Of a DNA stretch of 64,000 nucleotides, positions 43,401-52,726 are shown in pieces. The number at the start of each line of letters is the position of its first letter. Position 1 is the stretch's first letter. The notes beneath the pieces were generated by a model. It worked only from the letters and a program-made list of their open reading frames with translations. It was not told the DNA's origin and made no database searches. The stretch lies in contig JBGCGC010000022.1 of assembly GCA_045110475.1 (NCBI GenBank), forward strand, positions 9,804 through 73,803, in the 5' to 3' direction. The stretch comes from Granulosicoccus sp045110475. Its GTDB lineage: Bacteria > Pseudomonadota > Gammaproteobacteria > Granulosicoccales > Granulosicoccaceae. Both the position numbers and the translations under genes were made by a program.

Positions 43401-46259
43401 GTGACATCGACTTCCTGTAAACGTCCGAATCTGTCGCTCATCAGTAATTGTTCTGTGAGAAGGCTCTTTATGCTGGCGATAACTGCCGCTTTTTCCTTTT
43501 CCGTAGCCTATGCAGATACACAGGAGGCAGGCTGGGCGAAAACGGTATCGCGTGTTGCTGACTCGGTCGTCTCACTGCAGCTTTCACAACTACGCTCTTT
43601 TGACGACACACCTCAGGGCAATAGCAACGCAACCGGGTTTGTGGTGGACGCAGAACAAGGCATCGTTTTGACAAACAGGCATGTGGTGAGTTCCGGTCCT
43701 ATCCGGATTTCTGCGACGTTCCAGAATCAGGAACGCGTGGATGTTGTGCCCTTGTATCGCGACCCCATCCACGACTTTGCCTTCGTACGCTATGACCCAG
43801 CCAGGCTGGGCTATGCCAAACCCGCGTCTCTTGCCTTGCGCCCAGACAAGGTACGAACAGGCATGAATATTCGTGTCATCGGCAGTGATGGGGGAGAACA
43901 ACTATCGATATTACCCGGTACGATCGCAAGACTCGACCGTGAAGTTCCAAGTTATGGCCGATACGGCTACAACGATTTCAATACGTTTTACATGCAGGCA
44001 GCCTCCGGCACCTCTGGTGGAAGCTCCGGTTCACCGGTTATTGATTTCGATGGCGATGTGGTTGCACTGAACGCCGCAGCCAATACAAAAACTGCCAGTA
44101 GTTTCTTTTTGCCGCTGCCACGTATCAAACATGCGCTTGAGCGACTACAGGCTGGTGAGCAGATTCAGCGTGGTGGTTTCCAGACTCTGTTTTCGCATCA
44201 ACCGTTTCGACAATTGCGGCGGCTTGGTCTGGATGAGCAGACCGAGCAGAAAGTGAGAAAGAACATCAGTGATACCAATGGCATGTTAACCGTGTCGCAG
44301 GTTATTCCGGGAGGCGTTGCAGACGGCGTTCTCGAACCCGGTGATATTCTGGTGAGCATCAGCGGCGAATTGATTACTGATTTCATTGCACTGGAATCAA
44401 CCCTTGATGCCTCGATTGGTCAATTACACTCTGTTGACGTAATTCGGCAAGGTATCAGCCGTACCGTGGATATATCGGTAGCGGACTTGCACGCCCTGGC
44501 GCCAAAACAATTGCTGGAACTGGGCGACGCCGTATTGCAGGATATGTCAATTCAGCACGCGCGAGCCATGAACAAACCGCAAAGCGGTGTTGTGGTCATG
44601 CAACCGGGTTATATCTTTACCCGCGCTCAACTGCCCAATGGTGCTGTCATTATCGATGTTGAGGGACGGCCAGTGAGCGATCTGCAAAGTTTTATTGCGG
44701 CGGTTAATGACACTGGAAATATCGCCAGAAAACGCATCCGCTATATTGTTCCAGGGCGTGAATTTAGCACCGAGCTTGGGCAATTCCATATTGACAATCG
44801 CTGGTTTGGACATCGCCTGTGTTCGCGGCAGGATGATGTGCGCTTCTGGGATTGTCAGAATGTGACTCTGGCTACATCGGATGAACTTGCTGAAGTTGAT
44901 GATGTACAGGTGCCGGCATTTCGTGATCCTCTCCTGAACCGAGTGGCTCCGGCGATGGTCAAGGTGGACTTCAGTATTCCCTACGCCGTCGAAAACGTCT
45001 ATGCCCGTCATTTTAAGGGTGTGGGTATTGTCGTAGATGCAGATAACGGTATTATTGCGGTGGATCGAAATACAGTGCCGGTTGCACTGGGAGATGTTGA
45101 ACTCACTTTTTTCGGTTCCACCCAGGTTCCCGGTCGCGTTGTATTTGTTCATCCCCGACACAATGTAGCCTTGTTGCAGTACGACACTAGCCTGCTGCAG
45201 GGAGTGGCTATAAAGGCGCTCAAGCTCAGTGATGCTACCAACGGGCAATTACCTGATGAGCTGACGATGGTGGGTTATCGTGCTGACGGTACCTTCCGAT
45301 CACACCCGATAGACGATATCAGTGCGTTGACAGTCAACCTTGGTCCACCCGGACTGCCGCGATTTCAGCAGTCCACACTGGATGTCTTCGGCATTCCAAA
45401 CGTGCCACCCTCTCTTGGGGGACCACTGATTGACGCCGACGGTGTCGTACACGCGGTTTACATGAGTTTTGCCTTTGAGGAAGGTCGGGAGATCAGGCAA
45501 CGAGAGTGGGCAATGCCTTCCTCTGTTGTGCTGCAAGCGTTGAATCTCTATCAGTCGCAGAAACCTTACTACTCGATAGATGCAAAACTTGCCTACAGGC
45601 CATTGTATATAGCTCGGCAGTTAGGTCTGCCGGGTGAGTGGCTCATGCGTTACAACGCGCTGCCTGCTGAGATGCGCCGGGTGCTTTACGTCGATCAGGT
45701 AGTGCCGGGCACCGATGCACAAGACAGGATCTATACGGGTGATGTGCTTCTTGCCATCAACGGTGATCTGGTTTCGGATTTATTCGTTGCGGAAACGCTG
45801 GCACAGGCTGAGGCCGTCACAGTTACGGTATTGCGGGCGGGTGATGTTCTGGACGTCCAGCTGCAACCCTCCGCGCTTGATCCAATGGGTACCGGACGCG
45901 TGGTCAGCTGGGCTGGTGCGTACTTTCAGATGCCGTTCACTGATATCGGTTTCCAGAAAAGCGTAGATTTTCCCGGTGTTTATATTGCTGACACTGACGA
46001 TGGCTCTCCGGCGCTTTGGGATGGTTTGTATCGCAATCGCTTTGTTGTTGCCATCGATGGAAAACCTGTCAACAATCTTGATGATTTCCTGTTGGCTGCC
46101 AGTAAGAAAGAACAGGACGAGATTACGCGCCTGACGACCATATCCATGAGTGGGCGCAAGAGCATTGTTACGGTGGAGCCAGAATATAATTTCTGGCCAA
46201 CCTATGAAGTCAAGCGTGATAGCGAAGGCTGGCAAAGAATTGATTATAATCCGCAGTGA
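43401..46259 (+). CDS. Nma111-like double-HtrA serine protease
   Basis: 952 residues, from GTG. Signal peptide about 20-38 (core MLAITAAFSFSVAYA). First trypsin-like half: His94 in TNRHVV, Asp125 in IHDFAF, Ser209 in GGSSGSP, then PDZ (SQVIPGGVADGVLEPGDILV) and a PDZ-like segment. Second half repeats the layout, but the triad positions read DRNTV (Asn), HPRHNVALL (Asn) and PSLGGP (Leu), so it is catalytically dead; two more PDZ-like domains follow (DQVVPGTDAQDRIYTGDVLL, DGLYRNRFVVAIDGKPV). This tandem active/inactive layout is that of yeast Nma111. Here it would act in the periplasm as a protein-quality protease. An FAD hydroxylase gene follows after 149 bases. Confidence 0.88.
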   Translation: MTSTSCKRPNLSLISNCSVRRLFMLAITAAFSFSVAYADTQEAGWAKTVSRVADSVVSLQLSQLRSFDDTPQGNSNATGFVVDAEQGIVLTNRHVVSSGPIRISATFQNQERVDVVPLYRDPIHDFAFVRYDPARLGYAKPASLALRPDKVRTGMNIRVIGSDGGEQLSILPGTIARLDREVPSYGRYGYNDFNTFYMQAASGTSGGSSGSPVIDFDGDVVALNAAANTKTASSFFLPLPRIKHALERLQAGEQIQRGGFQTLFSHQPFRQLRRLGLDEQTEQKVRKNISDTNGMLTVSQVIPGGVADGVLEPGDILVSISGELITDFIALESTLDASIGQLHSVDVIRQGISRTVDISVADLHALAPKQLLELGDAVLQDMSIQHARAMNKPQSGVVVMQPGYIFTRAQLPNGAVIIDVEGRPVSDLQSFIAAVNDTGNIARKRIRYIVPGREFSTELGQFHIDNRWFGHRLCSRQDDVRFWDCQNVTLATSDELAEVDDVQVPAFRDPLLNRVAPAMVKVDFSIPYAVENVYARHFKGVGIVVDADNGIIAVDRNTVPVALGDVELTFFGSTQVPGRVVFVHPRHNVALLQYDTSLLQGVAIKALKLSDATNGQLPDELTMVGYRADGTFRSHPIDDISALTVNLGPPGLPRFQQSTLDVFGIPNVPPSLGGPLIDADGVVHAVYMSFAFEEGREIRQREWAMPSSVVLQALNLYQSQKPYYSIDAKLAYRPLYIARQLGLPGEWLMRYNALPAEMRRVLYVDQVVPGTDAQDRIYTGDVLLAINGDLVSDLFVAETLAQAEAVTVTVLRAGDVLDVQLQPSALDPMGTGRVVSWAGAYFQMPFTDIGFQKSVDFPGVYIADTDDGSPALWDGLYRNRFVVAIDGKPVNNLDDFLLAASKKEQDEITRLTTISMSGRKSIVTVEPEYNFWPTYEVKRDSEGWQRIDYNPQ

Positions 46260-46381
46260 ATGCCCAACTTGTCGTAGCATGCTCTGAAGTAAACCGGTCA
46301 GCACAGCATGCGCGTACAAGTTTTAGGTGCGTACAACAGGCCAAGGCCTGATTGTCTGCTTAACGTCAGGCCGCAGGAATT

Positions 46382-46407
46382 CAAGACAGACGAGCAAGAC
46401 AGACGAG
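46382..46407. repeat. 13-bp exact tandem duplication before the FAD hydroxylase start
   Basis: CAAGACAGACGAG occurs twice in direct succession and ends one base before the ATG at 46409. It covers the region where the ribosome-binding site should be; no good Shine-Dalgarno sequence is seen within it. Confidence 0.8.
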
Positions 46408-46408
46408 C

Positions 46409-47680
46409 ATGGGTAAAGACACAGACTACGATGTCGTTGTTGTGGGTGGTGGAATGGTGGGAAGCATGCTCGCAGCTTTGCTTTCCAGGCATTCCAGCCT
46501 GCGTGTTGCGGTGCTTGAACAATTAGAGCTTGAGCCTTTTGAGTTGGGTAGTGACCCCGACTACGATATCCGCGTATCGGCATTGAGTATTGCCACGCAG
46601 CATATGTTTGAAAGTGTGGGCGCGTGGCAAGGTGTGCTTGACAGGCGTGCCTGTAAATACCGTCAAATGCTTGTGTGGGATGGTGAAGAATCCGGCAAAA
46701 CGCATTTCAGGGCTGAGGATATCGGAGCCGATGCGTTGGGCTACATTGTTGAGAACCGGGTCATTCAACTGGCTTTGCTCGACAGCCTCAGGCGCGCTGA
46801 CAATATCGATTATCTGTGTCCAATGCAGGTCCAGGGCTATGCGAGTGAGCCTGACCATCTAACCCTGTATGTTGGCTACGTTGATAACGAGTCAACCATA
46901 ACCGACGGGGCGGTGAACGAAGATGAAGCTCGACAAACAATCACCACACGCCTGTTGGTAGGCGCTGATGGTGCGCGCTCAAGCGTACGCCAAATGGCAG
47001 GAATCTCCATGCAAAGTGATGCTTACGATCATCATGCGCTGGTCGCTACTGTCGAAACAGAGATGCCTCAGCAAGACATTACCTGGCAACAGTTCATGCC
47101 CACCGGGCCACAGGCCTTGTTGCCCTTATGCGGTTCGCGGGCATCAATGGTCTGGTATCACAGTGCAGACGAGATCAGCAGGCTCAAGGCCTTAAGCGAT
47201 GAGGCCTTTTTGGATGAAATGATGACAAGCTTTCCTCAGCGATTAGGTGTCATTCGCAAGGTTTATCAAAGAGGTAGCTTTCCGATCACCAAGGCTCATG
47301 CTCAGAGCTACATATCTGATCGGATGGCACTGATAGGAGACGCTGCGCATACGGTCCATCCTCTGGCGGGGCAGGGAGTCAATCTTGGTATGCTGGATGC
47401 CGCCGCGTTGGCGGAGTTGCTGTGTGACGCGATGCAGGCCGGCACCGACATAGGCTCCCGGCGACTACTCAGGCGTTACGAACGGTGGCGCCGAGGTGAC
47501 AACGCCATTATGATTTCCATACTGGATGGGTTCTATCATGCTTTCAAACCTCAGCCTGCACCTGTGCGTGCTTTACGCTCAGCGGCGCTGGGTATGGCTG
47601 ACAACGCAGGCCCGCTCAAGCACCTTGTGATGCGCTACGCCATGGGCACGGGCAGCGACCTGCCGCGGTTTGCCCGATAG
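46409..47680 (+). CDS. UbiH/UbiF/VisC/COQ6-family FAD monooxygenase
   Basis: 423 residues. N-terminal Rossmann FAD motif DVVVVGGGMVGSMLAALLSR, central RLLVGADGARSSVRQMAG (DG motif) and C-terminal MALIGDAAHTVHPLAGQGVNLG are the three signatures of ubiquinone-pathway hydroxylases. It would hydroxylate the quinone ring using FAD and NAD(P)H at the inner membrane face. Which carbon it attacks (UbiH, UbiF, UbiI or UbiL type) cannot be fixed by reading. No other ubi gene adjoins, but ubiX is in the same window. The start follows a 13-bp tandem repeat. Confidence 0.88.
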   Translation: MGKDTDYDVVVVGGGMVGSMLAALLSRHSSLRVAVLEQLELEPFELGSDPDYDIRVSALSIATQHMFESVGAWQGVLDRRACKYRQMLVWDGEESGKTHFRAEDIGADALGYIVENRVIQLALLDSLRRADNIDYLCPMQVQGYASEPDHLTLYVGYVDNESTITDGAVNEDEARQTITTRLLVGADGARSSVRQMAGISMQSDAYDHHALVATVETEMPQQDITWQQFMPTGPQALLPLCGSRASMVWYHSADEISRLKALSDEAFLDEMMTSFPQRLGVIRKVYQRGSFPITKAHAQSYISDRMALIGDAAHTVHPLAGQGVNLGMLDAAALAELLCDAMQAGTDIGSRRLLRRYERWRRGDNAIMISILDGFYHAFKPQPAPVRALRSAALGMADNAGPLKHLVMRYAMGTGSDLPRFAR

Positions 47681-47741
47681 TTCATAACTGTGGTTATAAA
47701 CTTCATAGGCAATAGCCACCAACAACGAAGTGCAGTACTAC

Positions 47742-48179
47742 TCAGTTATCGGGAACGAGCCGTTTGCCAAAACTCCTGACCTCGTCGTCAACAAACCCGA
47801 TGGCAATGTAGAAATCGATAACGGAGCGGTTGGACGCTCTTACCTGCAAATTGATTTTTGGACAATCCAGGGCCAGTAATCGTGACTCGACCGCCTGCAT
47901 CAGGCTCCGGCCAAGGCCTTTGTTGCGTTGTGAAGGATCAACGGCAAGATAGTTGATCCAGCCACGATGGCCGTCATAGCCTCCCATGACACTGCCGACA
48001 AGCAGATCACCGTCTTCGGCAACAAGGAACAGCTCATCCGCTACGTCTAGTTTGCGCTGGATGTCTTTGTATGGATCATTCCATGGTCGGGTGAGTTCGC
48101 ATGCCTGCCACAGGCGAACAACCTCCAGAGTGTCGTTAGCGACAAATGTGCGGATGGTTATAGTCTTGGCCTTAGTCAT
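47742..48179 (-). CDS. GNAT acetyltransferase, YpeA-like
   Basis: 145 residues. The acetyl-CoA loop is AVDPSQRNKGLGRSLMQAVE and the C-terminal part has NLQVRASNRSVIDFYIAIGF, standard for GNAT enzymes. LWQACELTRPWNDPYKDIQ near the N-terminus is the YpeA/YhbS-type pattern. The substrate is unknown. Convergent with the FAD hydroxylase and divergent from the HugZ-like gene. Confidence 0.88.
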   Translation of the reverse strand: MTKAKTITIRTFVANDTLEVVRLWQACELTRPWNDPYKDIQRKLDVADELFLVAEDGDLLVGSVMGGYDGHRGWINYLAVDPSQRNKGLGRSLMQAVESRLLALDCPKINLQVRASNRSVIDFYIAIGFVDDEVRSFGKRLVPDN

Positions 48180-48287
48180 CGTCCGATTGATTTTGTCTGT
48201 TTTGTCTCGGCTATAACCCTATCAGTAATCAGGGACTGTAGAATCGAAATGACAACCGTAGTAAATCTGATTTTCAGAGCATGAATC

Positions 48288-48776
48288 ATGAATGACAAGA
48301 CCAATCCGGCAACCGTCCTGCAGGTATTAAGAGCCGAGACACAAAGCATTTTGCTGGCAACACTCGGCGATGATGGCAATCCGCACACGGGTTACACCCC
48401 GTTCGTATTTGAAGGCAGGGACATTGTTGTCTTCGTTAGCCAGCTTTCCCTGCATACACGCGATCTGCTTGCTAACGGCAAGGTATCAGCCATGTTGATT
48501 GCCGATGAAAGTCGCTCAGAGCAAATATTTGCGCGTACGCGCGCTAGCTACCAATGCGTTGCCACTGTCGTTGCGCCTGATGACGAAAGCTACGCTTCGC
48601 TACTGGATGCCATGCAAACGCGCCATGGAAAAATGCTGGGAGTCCTGCGACAACTGCCCGATTTTGTCCTGTTTCGATTACAGCCTGAAAAAGGTCAGTT
48701 TGTTATGGGTTTTGGTCAGGCCTATCACCTGAGTGGCGACAATCTGGACGAATTCGAACACGCGACCAGCGCCTAG
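48288..48776 (+). CDS. Pyridoxamine-phosphate-oxidase-fold protein, HugZ/HutZ-like
   Basis: 162 residues of split-barrel flavin-fold type: SILLATLGDDGNPHTGYTPF, IVVFVSQLSLHTRDLLANGKVS, RTRASYQCVATVV and a C-terminal FVMGFGQAYHLSGDNLDE. The last motif is typical of the HugZ/HutZ branch, which binds or degrades heme, rather than of true pyridoxamine-phosphate oxidase. No heme transport genes are near. Its TAG stop lies in a CCTAGCCTAG string that resembles the CTAG ends of the repeats elsewhere in the window. Confidence 0.8.
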   Translation: MNDKTNPATVLQVLRAETQSILLATLGDDGNPHTGYTPFVFEGRDIVVFVSQLSLHTRDLLANGKVSAMLIADESRSEQIFARTRASYQCVATVVAPDDESYASLLDAMQTRHGKMLGVLRQLPDFVLFRLQPEKGQFVMGFGQAYHLSGDNLDEFEHATSA

Positions 48777-49120
48777 CCTAGCCCAGCCCAGGCCAGAAAA
48801 TCAGAGGTCGCCGCCCACCGCGAAAATCTGAACAACTCAACGTATGAGCTGCAGTATCTTCCAGATCGTGTGGTATGCGGTGCCGTTTTCCGGTCTCGTT
48901 CAAGTAAGCCACGCAGGCTGCCGCTAGTGGGTCACACGGGCGGTTCGGTAACAGACATGTCGTTTCCACCGTCGTCAGAACAAGGCAGAAAAGCGACGCG
49001 TATTGGGTATACGGGGAGCTTTTCTAACGCTGGGCTGGCGGCGGTGGGGATGAGTGTGTTGACGAATTAACCGCGTGCCCCACTAAGAGCTTTGTTCGGT
49101 AGCTAACCTGCAGGTATAAG
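48777..49120. other. Intergenic region between the HugZ-like gene and lemA
   Basis: 344 bases. A 66-codon reading frame (48870-49070, +) is Ser/Arg/Gly-rich, has no ribosome-binding site and looks non-coding. The left end (CCTAGCCTAGCCCAGCCCAG) and GCAGGCTGCCGCTAG at about 48914 resemble the CTAG/GCAGGCTCCTAG parts of the repeat families and might be a decayed copy. Nothing firmer is seen. Confidence 0.3.
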
Positions 49121-49726
49121 ATGAGTTCGAGTATCCTATTGTTGATCATCATTGGCCTATCCTTACTGGCTGGAACGGTCCTCTACAACCGTCTGATCAG
49201 TCTGCGCAATCGATTTCTAAATGCCTTCTCACAGATAGACGTGCAGCTACAACGGCGTTACGAGTTGATTCCCAATCTGGTTGAAACAGCAGCGGCGTAT
49301 ATGAAACATGAAAACGAGACGCTCACCGCCGTTACTGAGGCGCGTAACACTGCGTCGGACAGTTGCAGTAAAGCCGCCAAAGACCCTGCTGATTCCTCAC
49401 TGGTCGGTGCGCTGGCAAACGCTGAGAAAACGCTGAATAGTGCAATGGGAAAATTCAATATGGTGATGGAAAACTACCCTGAGTTGAAAGCGGATGCACA
49501 GATGCGGGATCTACACGAGGAACTGACATCAACCGAAAATCGGGTTGCCTTCTCGCGTCAGGCCTATAGTGATGCTGTCATGCAATACAACACGGCCCGT
49601 GAGCAGTTTCCAACCGTGCTGGTGGCCGCGGTGTTTTCTTTCAAGAACGGTGACTTGTTTGAAATACCCGATGAAGAAATGAAGAAGGCGGTGAAAGTGA
49701 GTTTTCCGCCCTCACGCGCAGCTTGA
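49121..49726 (+). CDS. lemA: LemA family protein
   Basis: 201 residues. An N-terminal membrane helix (about 4-22) is followed by YNRLISLRNRFLNAFSQIDVQLQRRYELIPNLVE, the LemA signature, then a helical bundle with ENYPELKADAQMRDLHEELTSTENRVAFSR. LemA proteins are membrane-anchored with the helical domain outside the cytoplasm; the precise role is unknown, but they often pair with M48 proteases or TPM-domain genes. It precedes an M48 protease by 110 bases on the same strand. Confidence 0.93.
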   Translation: MSSSILLLIIIGLSLLAGTVLYNRLISLRNRFLNAFSQIDVQLQRRYELIPNLVETAAAYMKHENETLTAVTEARNTASDSCSKAAKDPADSSLVGALANAEKTLNSAMGKFNMVMENYPELKADAQMRDLHEELTSTENRVAFSRQAYSDAVMQYNTAREQFPTVLVAAVFSFKNGDLFEIPDEEMKKAVKVSFPPSRAA

Positions 49727-49763
49727 GCGCGCAAGTGTGGCCATCGCTAGCCCGATGATGCTG

Positions 49764-49777
49764 AGGTTACGTAACCT
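49764..49777. promoter_or_regulatory. 14-bp perfect palindrome between lemA and the M48 protease gene
   Basis: AGGTTACGTAACCT is exactly self-complementary and lies about 60 bases before the M48 start codon. It may be an operator. No promoter boxes are clear around it. Confidence 0.4.
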
Positions 49778-49836
49778 TGACCGTGGTCGCGGTGGACTGA
49801 CATGATAATAAAAGCTCAGGCCTGACAAACAGCCGT

Positions 49837-51741
49837 ATGGATTTTTATTCACAACAATCGGCCAGACGTTGGCATTCAGCGGTGCTTCTTATCGCCTTCA
49901 TGCTGGTTTTACTGGTTATGGGTGTATTGATTCAAGCCGCCATAACCGCCGTTTTTCATATTCTTGGGCAAGGTGGATCGTTCGCCGAGCCATCCACACC
50001 CGCCATGGCCATGATCGCCCTGGTCTGGCTGACGATGATAGCAGGTAGTGTTTTTCGGCTGATAGATGTCAGGTCAGGTGGGGCGGTGCTAGCCAGGCGC
50101 TTCGGTGCTGTGCATGCGTCTGATCGCATACGACACGGCAAGGAACAGCAACTACTCAATGTTGTTGCGGAAGTATCCATAGCCTCAACGACACCGCAAC
50201 CGGATGTTTTCGTATTACGCAACGAGGACAGTATCAACGCCTTTGTTCTTGGCAATAGTCGCTCCCGAGCTGTCATCGTATTGACCGATGGCGCACTGGA
50301 GGCGTTTGACCGTGATCAATTGCAGGCGGTCGTCGCTCACGAGTTTGCGCACATTAGCAATGGTGATCTGATTGTCAACATGCGGCTGCTGGTGACGATG
50401 GGCGGGCTGATGGCGATCGATGAAGTGGGACGACTGTTGATGAAGCGGCTCTCCCGTGACTCCATTCATCCGGGCGTATTCGTCGGCGGGTTACTCTGTG
50501 TACTTGGCACTGTGGGAGTAGTCTCCGGCAAGCTGATATCGGCCGCCTTTTCACGCCAGCGTGAATATCTTGCTGACGCCACTGCTGTGCAGTTCACCCG
50601 CAATCCCTATGCACTTGCTGCGGCACTGGATGTGGTGCGTGAGCACAATGACGAGCCGGCGCTTCACGGGGTGCATGCGCAGGAGCTTGCACATTTGTGT
50701 TTTCAATCTGGCAGGATGCGCCGCTGGATGAAAAAACAGCGCTGGTTAAGTCGTTTCTTTGACAGCCATCCTGATATTTCTCGACGCATAAAAGCTATCG
50801 AGCCACACTACGAAATCAAGAAACGCAAGGCCGGGTATAAAGACTCGATGACGTCATCAACGGGTGGCTCTGGTGGGGCAGCACCGGTCGCTGGTATCAA
50901 TGCCTTTTCTCAATCTGTTGGTATTGATGCCGAGTTGGGGCTTGCCAACAATGTTATAGAGATTTCACCCGCTACCGCGCTGTCTGATCGAATCCTGCTC
51001 CTCTTGCCAAACGAATCTATGTGTCTGGCGGCGCTTTTTGCACTCTTTGTGCAAGACGGGGACGCCCAACGGCGCGAATACCTGAATGCGCTTGGATTTA
51101 CCTTCAATGATCAGTTTACTGATGATGTCAAGAAAGTCATGAATTTGATCCCTGATGAATTGGCACGGGATCAGCTTGGCATAATTAAGCACACAAGTGA
51201 GGTATTGAATAAGCGCCTGAGTCTTGAGCAGCGACAGAAGGTTGCGTTAAAGCTTGAGCAATTACTGTGTGTCAACGGCAACTATCATTTGATGGACTAC
51301 GCGCGAATCCAACTGATTCGGCGAAAATTATTGATCGAATTTCCGATTATCAAGTCAATAGCGCGTGATGACAAGCCCCATGCAAAGGCACGAAAGGTCA
51401 AGAGTTTCGATTCGATGGGGCGCGAATTTGCGCTTTTATTATCATTGATGGTGGAGTCTTCAGGCGCTTCGCCGGCTGATCTGGATGAGCAATTCAAGCG
51501 GGTTCTAAAGTGCTATACACAAGATGATTTTCCGCGGCGTACCGCTAATGAGACAGGCATTGTTGATGAGCTTGAGGCGGCATTTCAAACCCTTTATGTT
51601 CAATCACACGCCATTCGCCATGCGTTTGTGCAGCACTGCATTGAAATTATGAAGCACGATGGCATCATCATGCCAAGCGAGAGGGCCTTGCTGGATTTGT
51701 TTGCTGCAAGCCTTGGTTGCGAGGAATTGATTGCGGCCTGA
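49837..51741 (+). CDS. M48-family (HtpX-like) membrane metallopeptidase with long C-terminal region
   Basis: 634 residues. Two N-terminal membrane helices (about 14-36 and 56-75), a zinc motif HEFAH (His168, Glu169, His172) and a third ligand Glu in QREYLADATAVQFTR (about 245) give a complete catalytic site; another hydrophobic stretch lies near 215-235. From about 330 the chain leaves the HtpX pattern: about 300 residues, mostly helical, ending with IEIMKHDGIIMPSERALLDLFAASLGCE, which looks like a TerB-type helical domain. HtpX proteases cut damaged inner-membrane proteins. The LemA neighbour points to one membrane quality-control unit. Confidence 0.87.
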   Translation: MDFYSQQSARRWHSAVLLIAFMLVLLVMGVLIQAAITAVFHILGQGGSFAEPSTPAMAMIALVWLTMIAGSVFRLIDVRSGGAVLARRFGAVHASDRIRHGKEQQLLNVVAEVSIASTTPQPDVFVLRNEDSINAFVLGNSRSRAVIVLTDGALEAFDRDQLQAVVAHEFAHISNGDLIVNMRLLVTMGGLMAIDEVGRLLMKRLSRDSIHPGVFVGGLLCVLGTVGVVSGKLISAAFSRQREYLADATAVQFTRNPYALAAALDVVREHNDEPALHGVHAQELAHLCFQSGRMRRWMKKQRWLSRFFDSHPDISRRIKAIEPHYEIKKRKAGYKDSMTSSTGGSGGAAPVAGINAFSQSVGIDAELGLANNVIEISPATALSDRILLLLPNESMCLAALFALFVQDGDAQRREYLNALGFTFNDQFTDDVKKVMNLIPDELARDQLGIIKHTSEVLNKRLSLEQRQKVALKLEQLLCVNGNYHLMDYARIQLIRRKLLIEFPIIKSIARDDKPHAKARKVKSFDSMGREFALLLSLMVESSGASPADLDEQFKRVLKCYTQDDFPRRTANETGIVDELEAAFQTLYVQSHAIRHAFVQHCIEIMKHDGIIMPSERALLDLFAASLGCEELIAA

Positions 51742-51760
51742 GGCGTAACAACTTCGTGAG

Positions 51761-52570
51761 TCAGGGCGTTGCGTATTCTGGCGCTCTTCCCAGCAACTGG
51801 CTGGCAATATCAACCCGATCGGTGACCAGACCGCAGGCATTGCGCTCGATCAGGTGTTGCATGTTTTTCACATCGTTGATTGTCCAGAACACTGTTTTGA
51901 TTCCCCGGCTATTGGCATGCCGGATAAAACTGCGCGTGGCAAGTGGTATCCCCAGGTAGTTCATGGGGATTTGCAGGTACTGAAAATCTGCGCGTTTGTA
52001 CAAGCCGCGCTTGAAATACAACTGTGCAACCTCCGCCTGGGTTGCGGCTGTCGTCACCTCTGGCAGGCGCTGTCGAAAGTGATTCAGCGCCATCGAATGA
52101 AAGCTCCCTACGTTTACTGTATCGATACAATGACTATCTTCGATGACCTTGGCGACCGCCAGCGCGGCCTCCGCAGTGTTGTCCTTGATATCAATATTGA
52201 TCGGGATGTGCGGTATGCGTTCAAACAATTCTGACAACGATAGTAATCGTATGCCAGTTCCCCGGTAGGCACGACCTGCAAGGTCGATAAAGTGATACCC
52301 GGCATCCAGTTGCCTGAGTTTTGATAGACGCATATCGTAAACTCGACCCTGCGCGTTACAGGTTCTGTCGACGCGCTCGTCATGGATAACGATGACCTCA
52401 CCATCTCGACTGAGCCTGACATCAATTTCCATGATGTCAGCGCCATAGCCAAGCGCCAGCTCAAAAGCTGGCATGGTATTTTCTGGCGCAAGTAGTGTTG
52501 TGCCACGATGTGCGTACAATTTAAAGTCCTTACCGGCAGTTGTATTGCCAGTGTTCTTGAGGCTGCTCAT
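51761..52570 (-). CDS. Glycerophosphodiester phosphodiesterase
   Basis: 269 residues. YAHRGTTLLAPENTMPAFELA, GADIMEIDVRLSRDGEVIVIHDE and the C-terminal VFWTINDVKNM with GLVTDRV are the GDPD family motifs, including the catalytic His pair and metal-binding Glu/Asp. No signal peptide, so it is the cytosolic UgpQ type rather than periplasmic GlpQ. It hydrolyses glycerophosphodiesters to glycerol-3-phosphate. Convergent with the M48 gene and divergent from the PDZ gene. Confidence 0.92.
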   Translation of the reverse strand: MSSLKNTGNTTAGKDFKLYAHRGTTLLAPENTMPAFELALGYGADIMEIDVRLSRDGEVIVIHDERVDRTCNAQGRVYDMRLSKLRQLDAGYHFIDLAGRAYRGTGIRLLSLSELFERIPHIPINIDIKDNTAEAALAVAKVIEDSHCIDTVNVGSFHSMALNHFRQRLPEVTTAATQAEVAQLYFKRGLYKRADFQYLQIPMNYLGIPLATRSFIRHANSRGIKTVFWTINDVKNMQHLIERNACGLVTDRVDIASQLLGRAPEYATP

Positions 52571-52726
52571 GGCTAGGGCGTACGGATTTTCGGGGAATGT
52601 CCGGATGTATGACTAGAGTAAAGTAACGTTTGCAAGCTTATCCGACGTTGACTCGCTGCAAACGAGATCTGATTGCGATCTACGCGCAGTATAAGCATGC
52701 ATGACTAAAGAGGCAGATAGCGTCCC

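Noticed and set aside
48870..49070. 66-codon + frame before lemA
   Set aside because: No ribosome-binding site, low-complexity Ser/Arg/Gly content and no homologous pattern.
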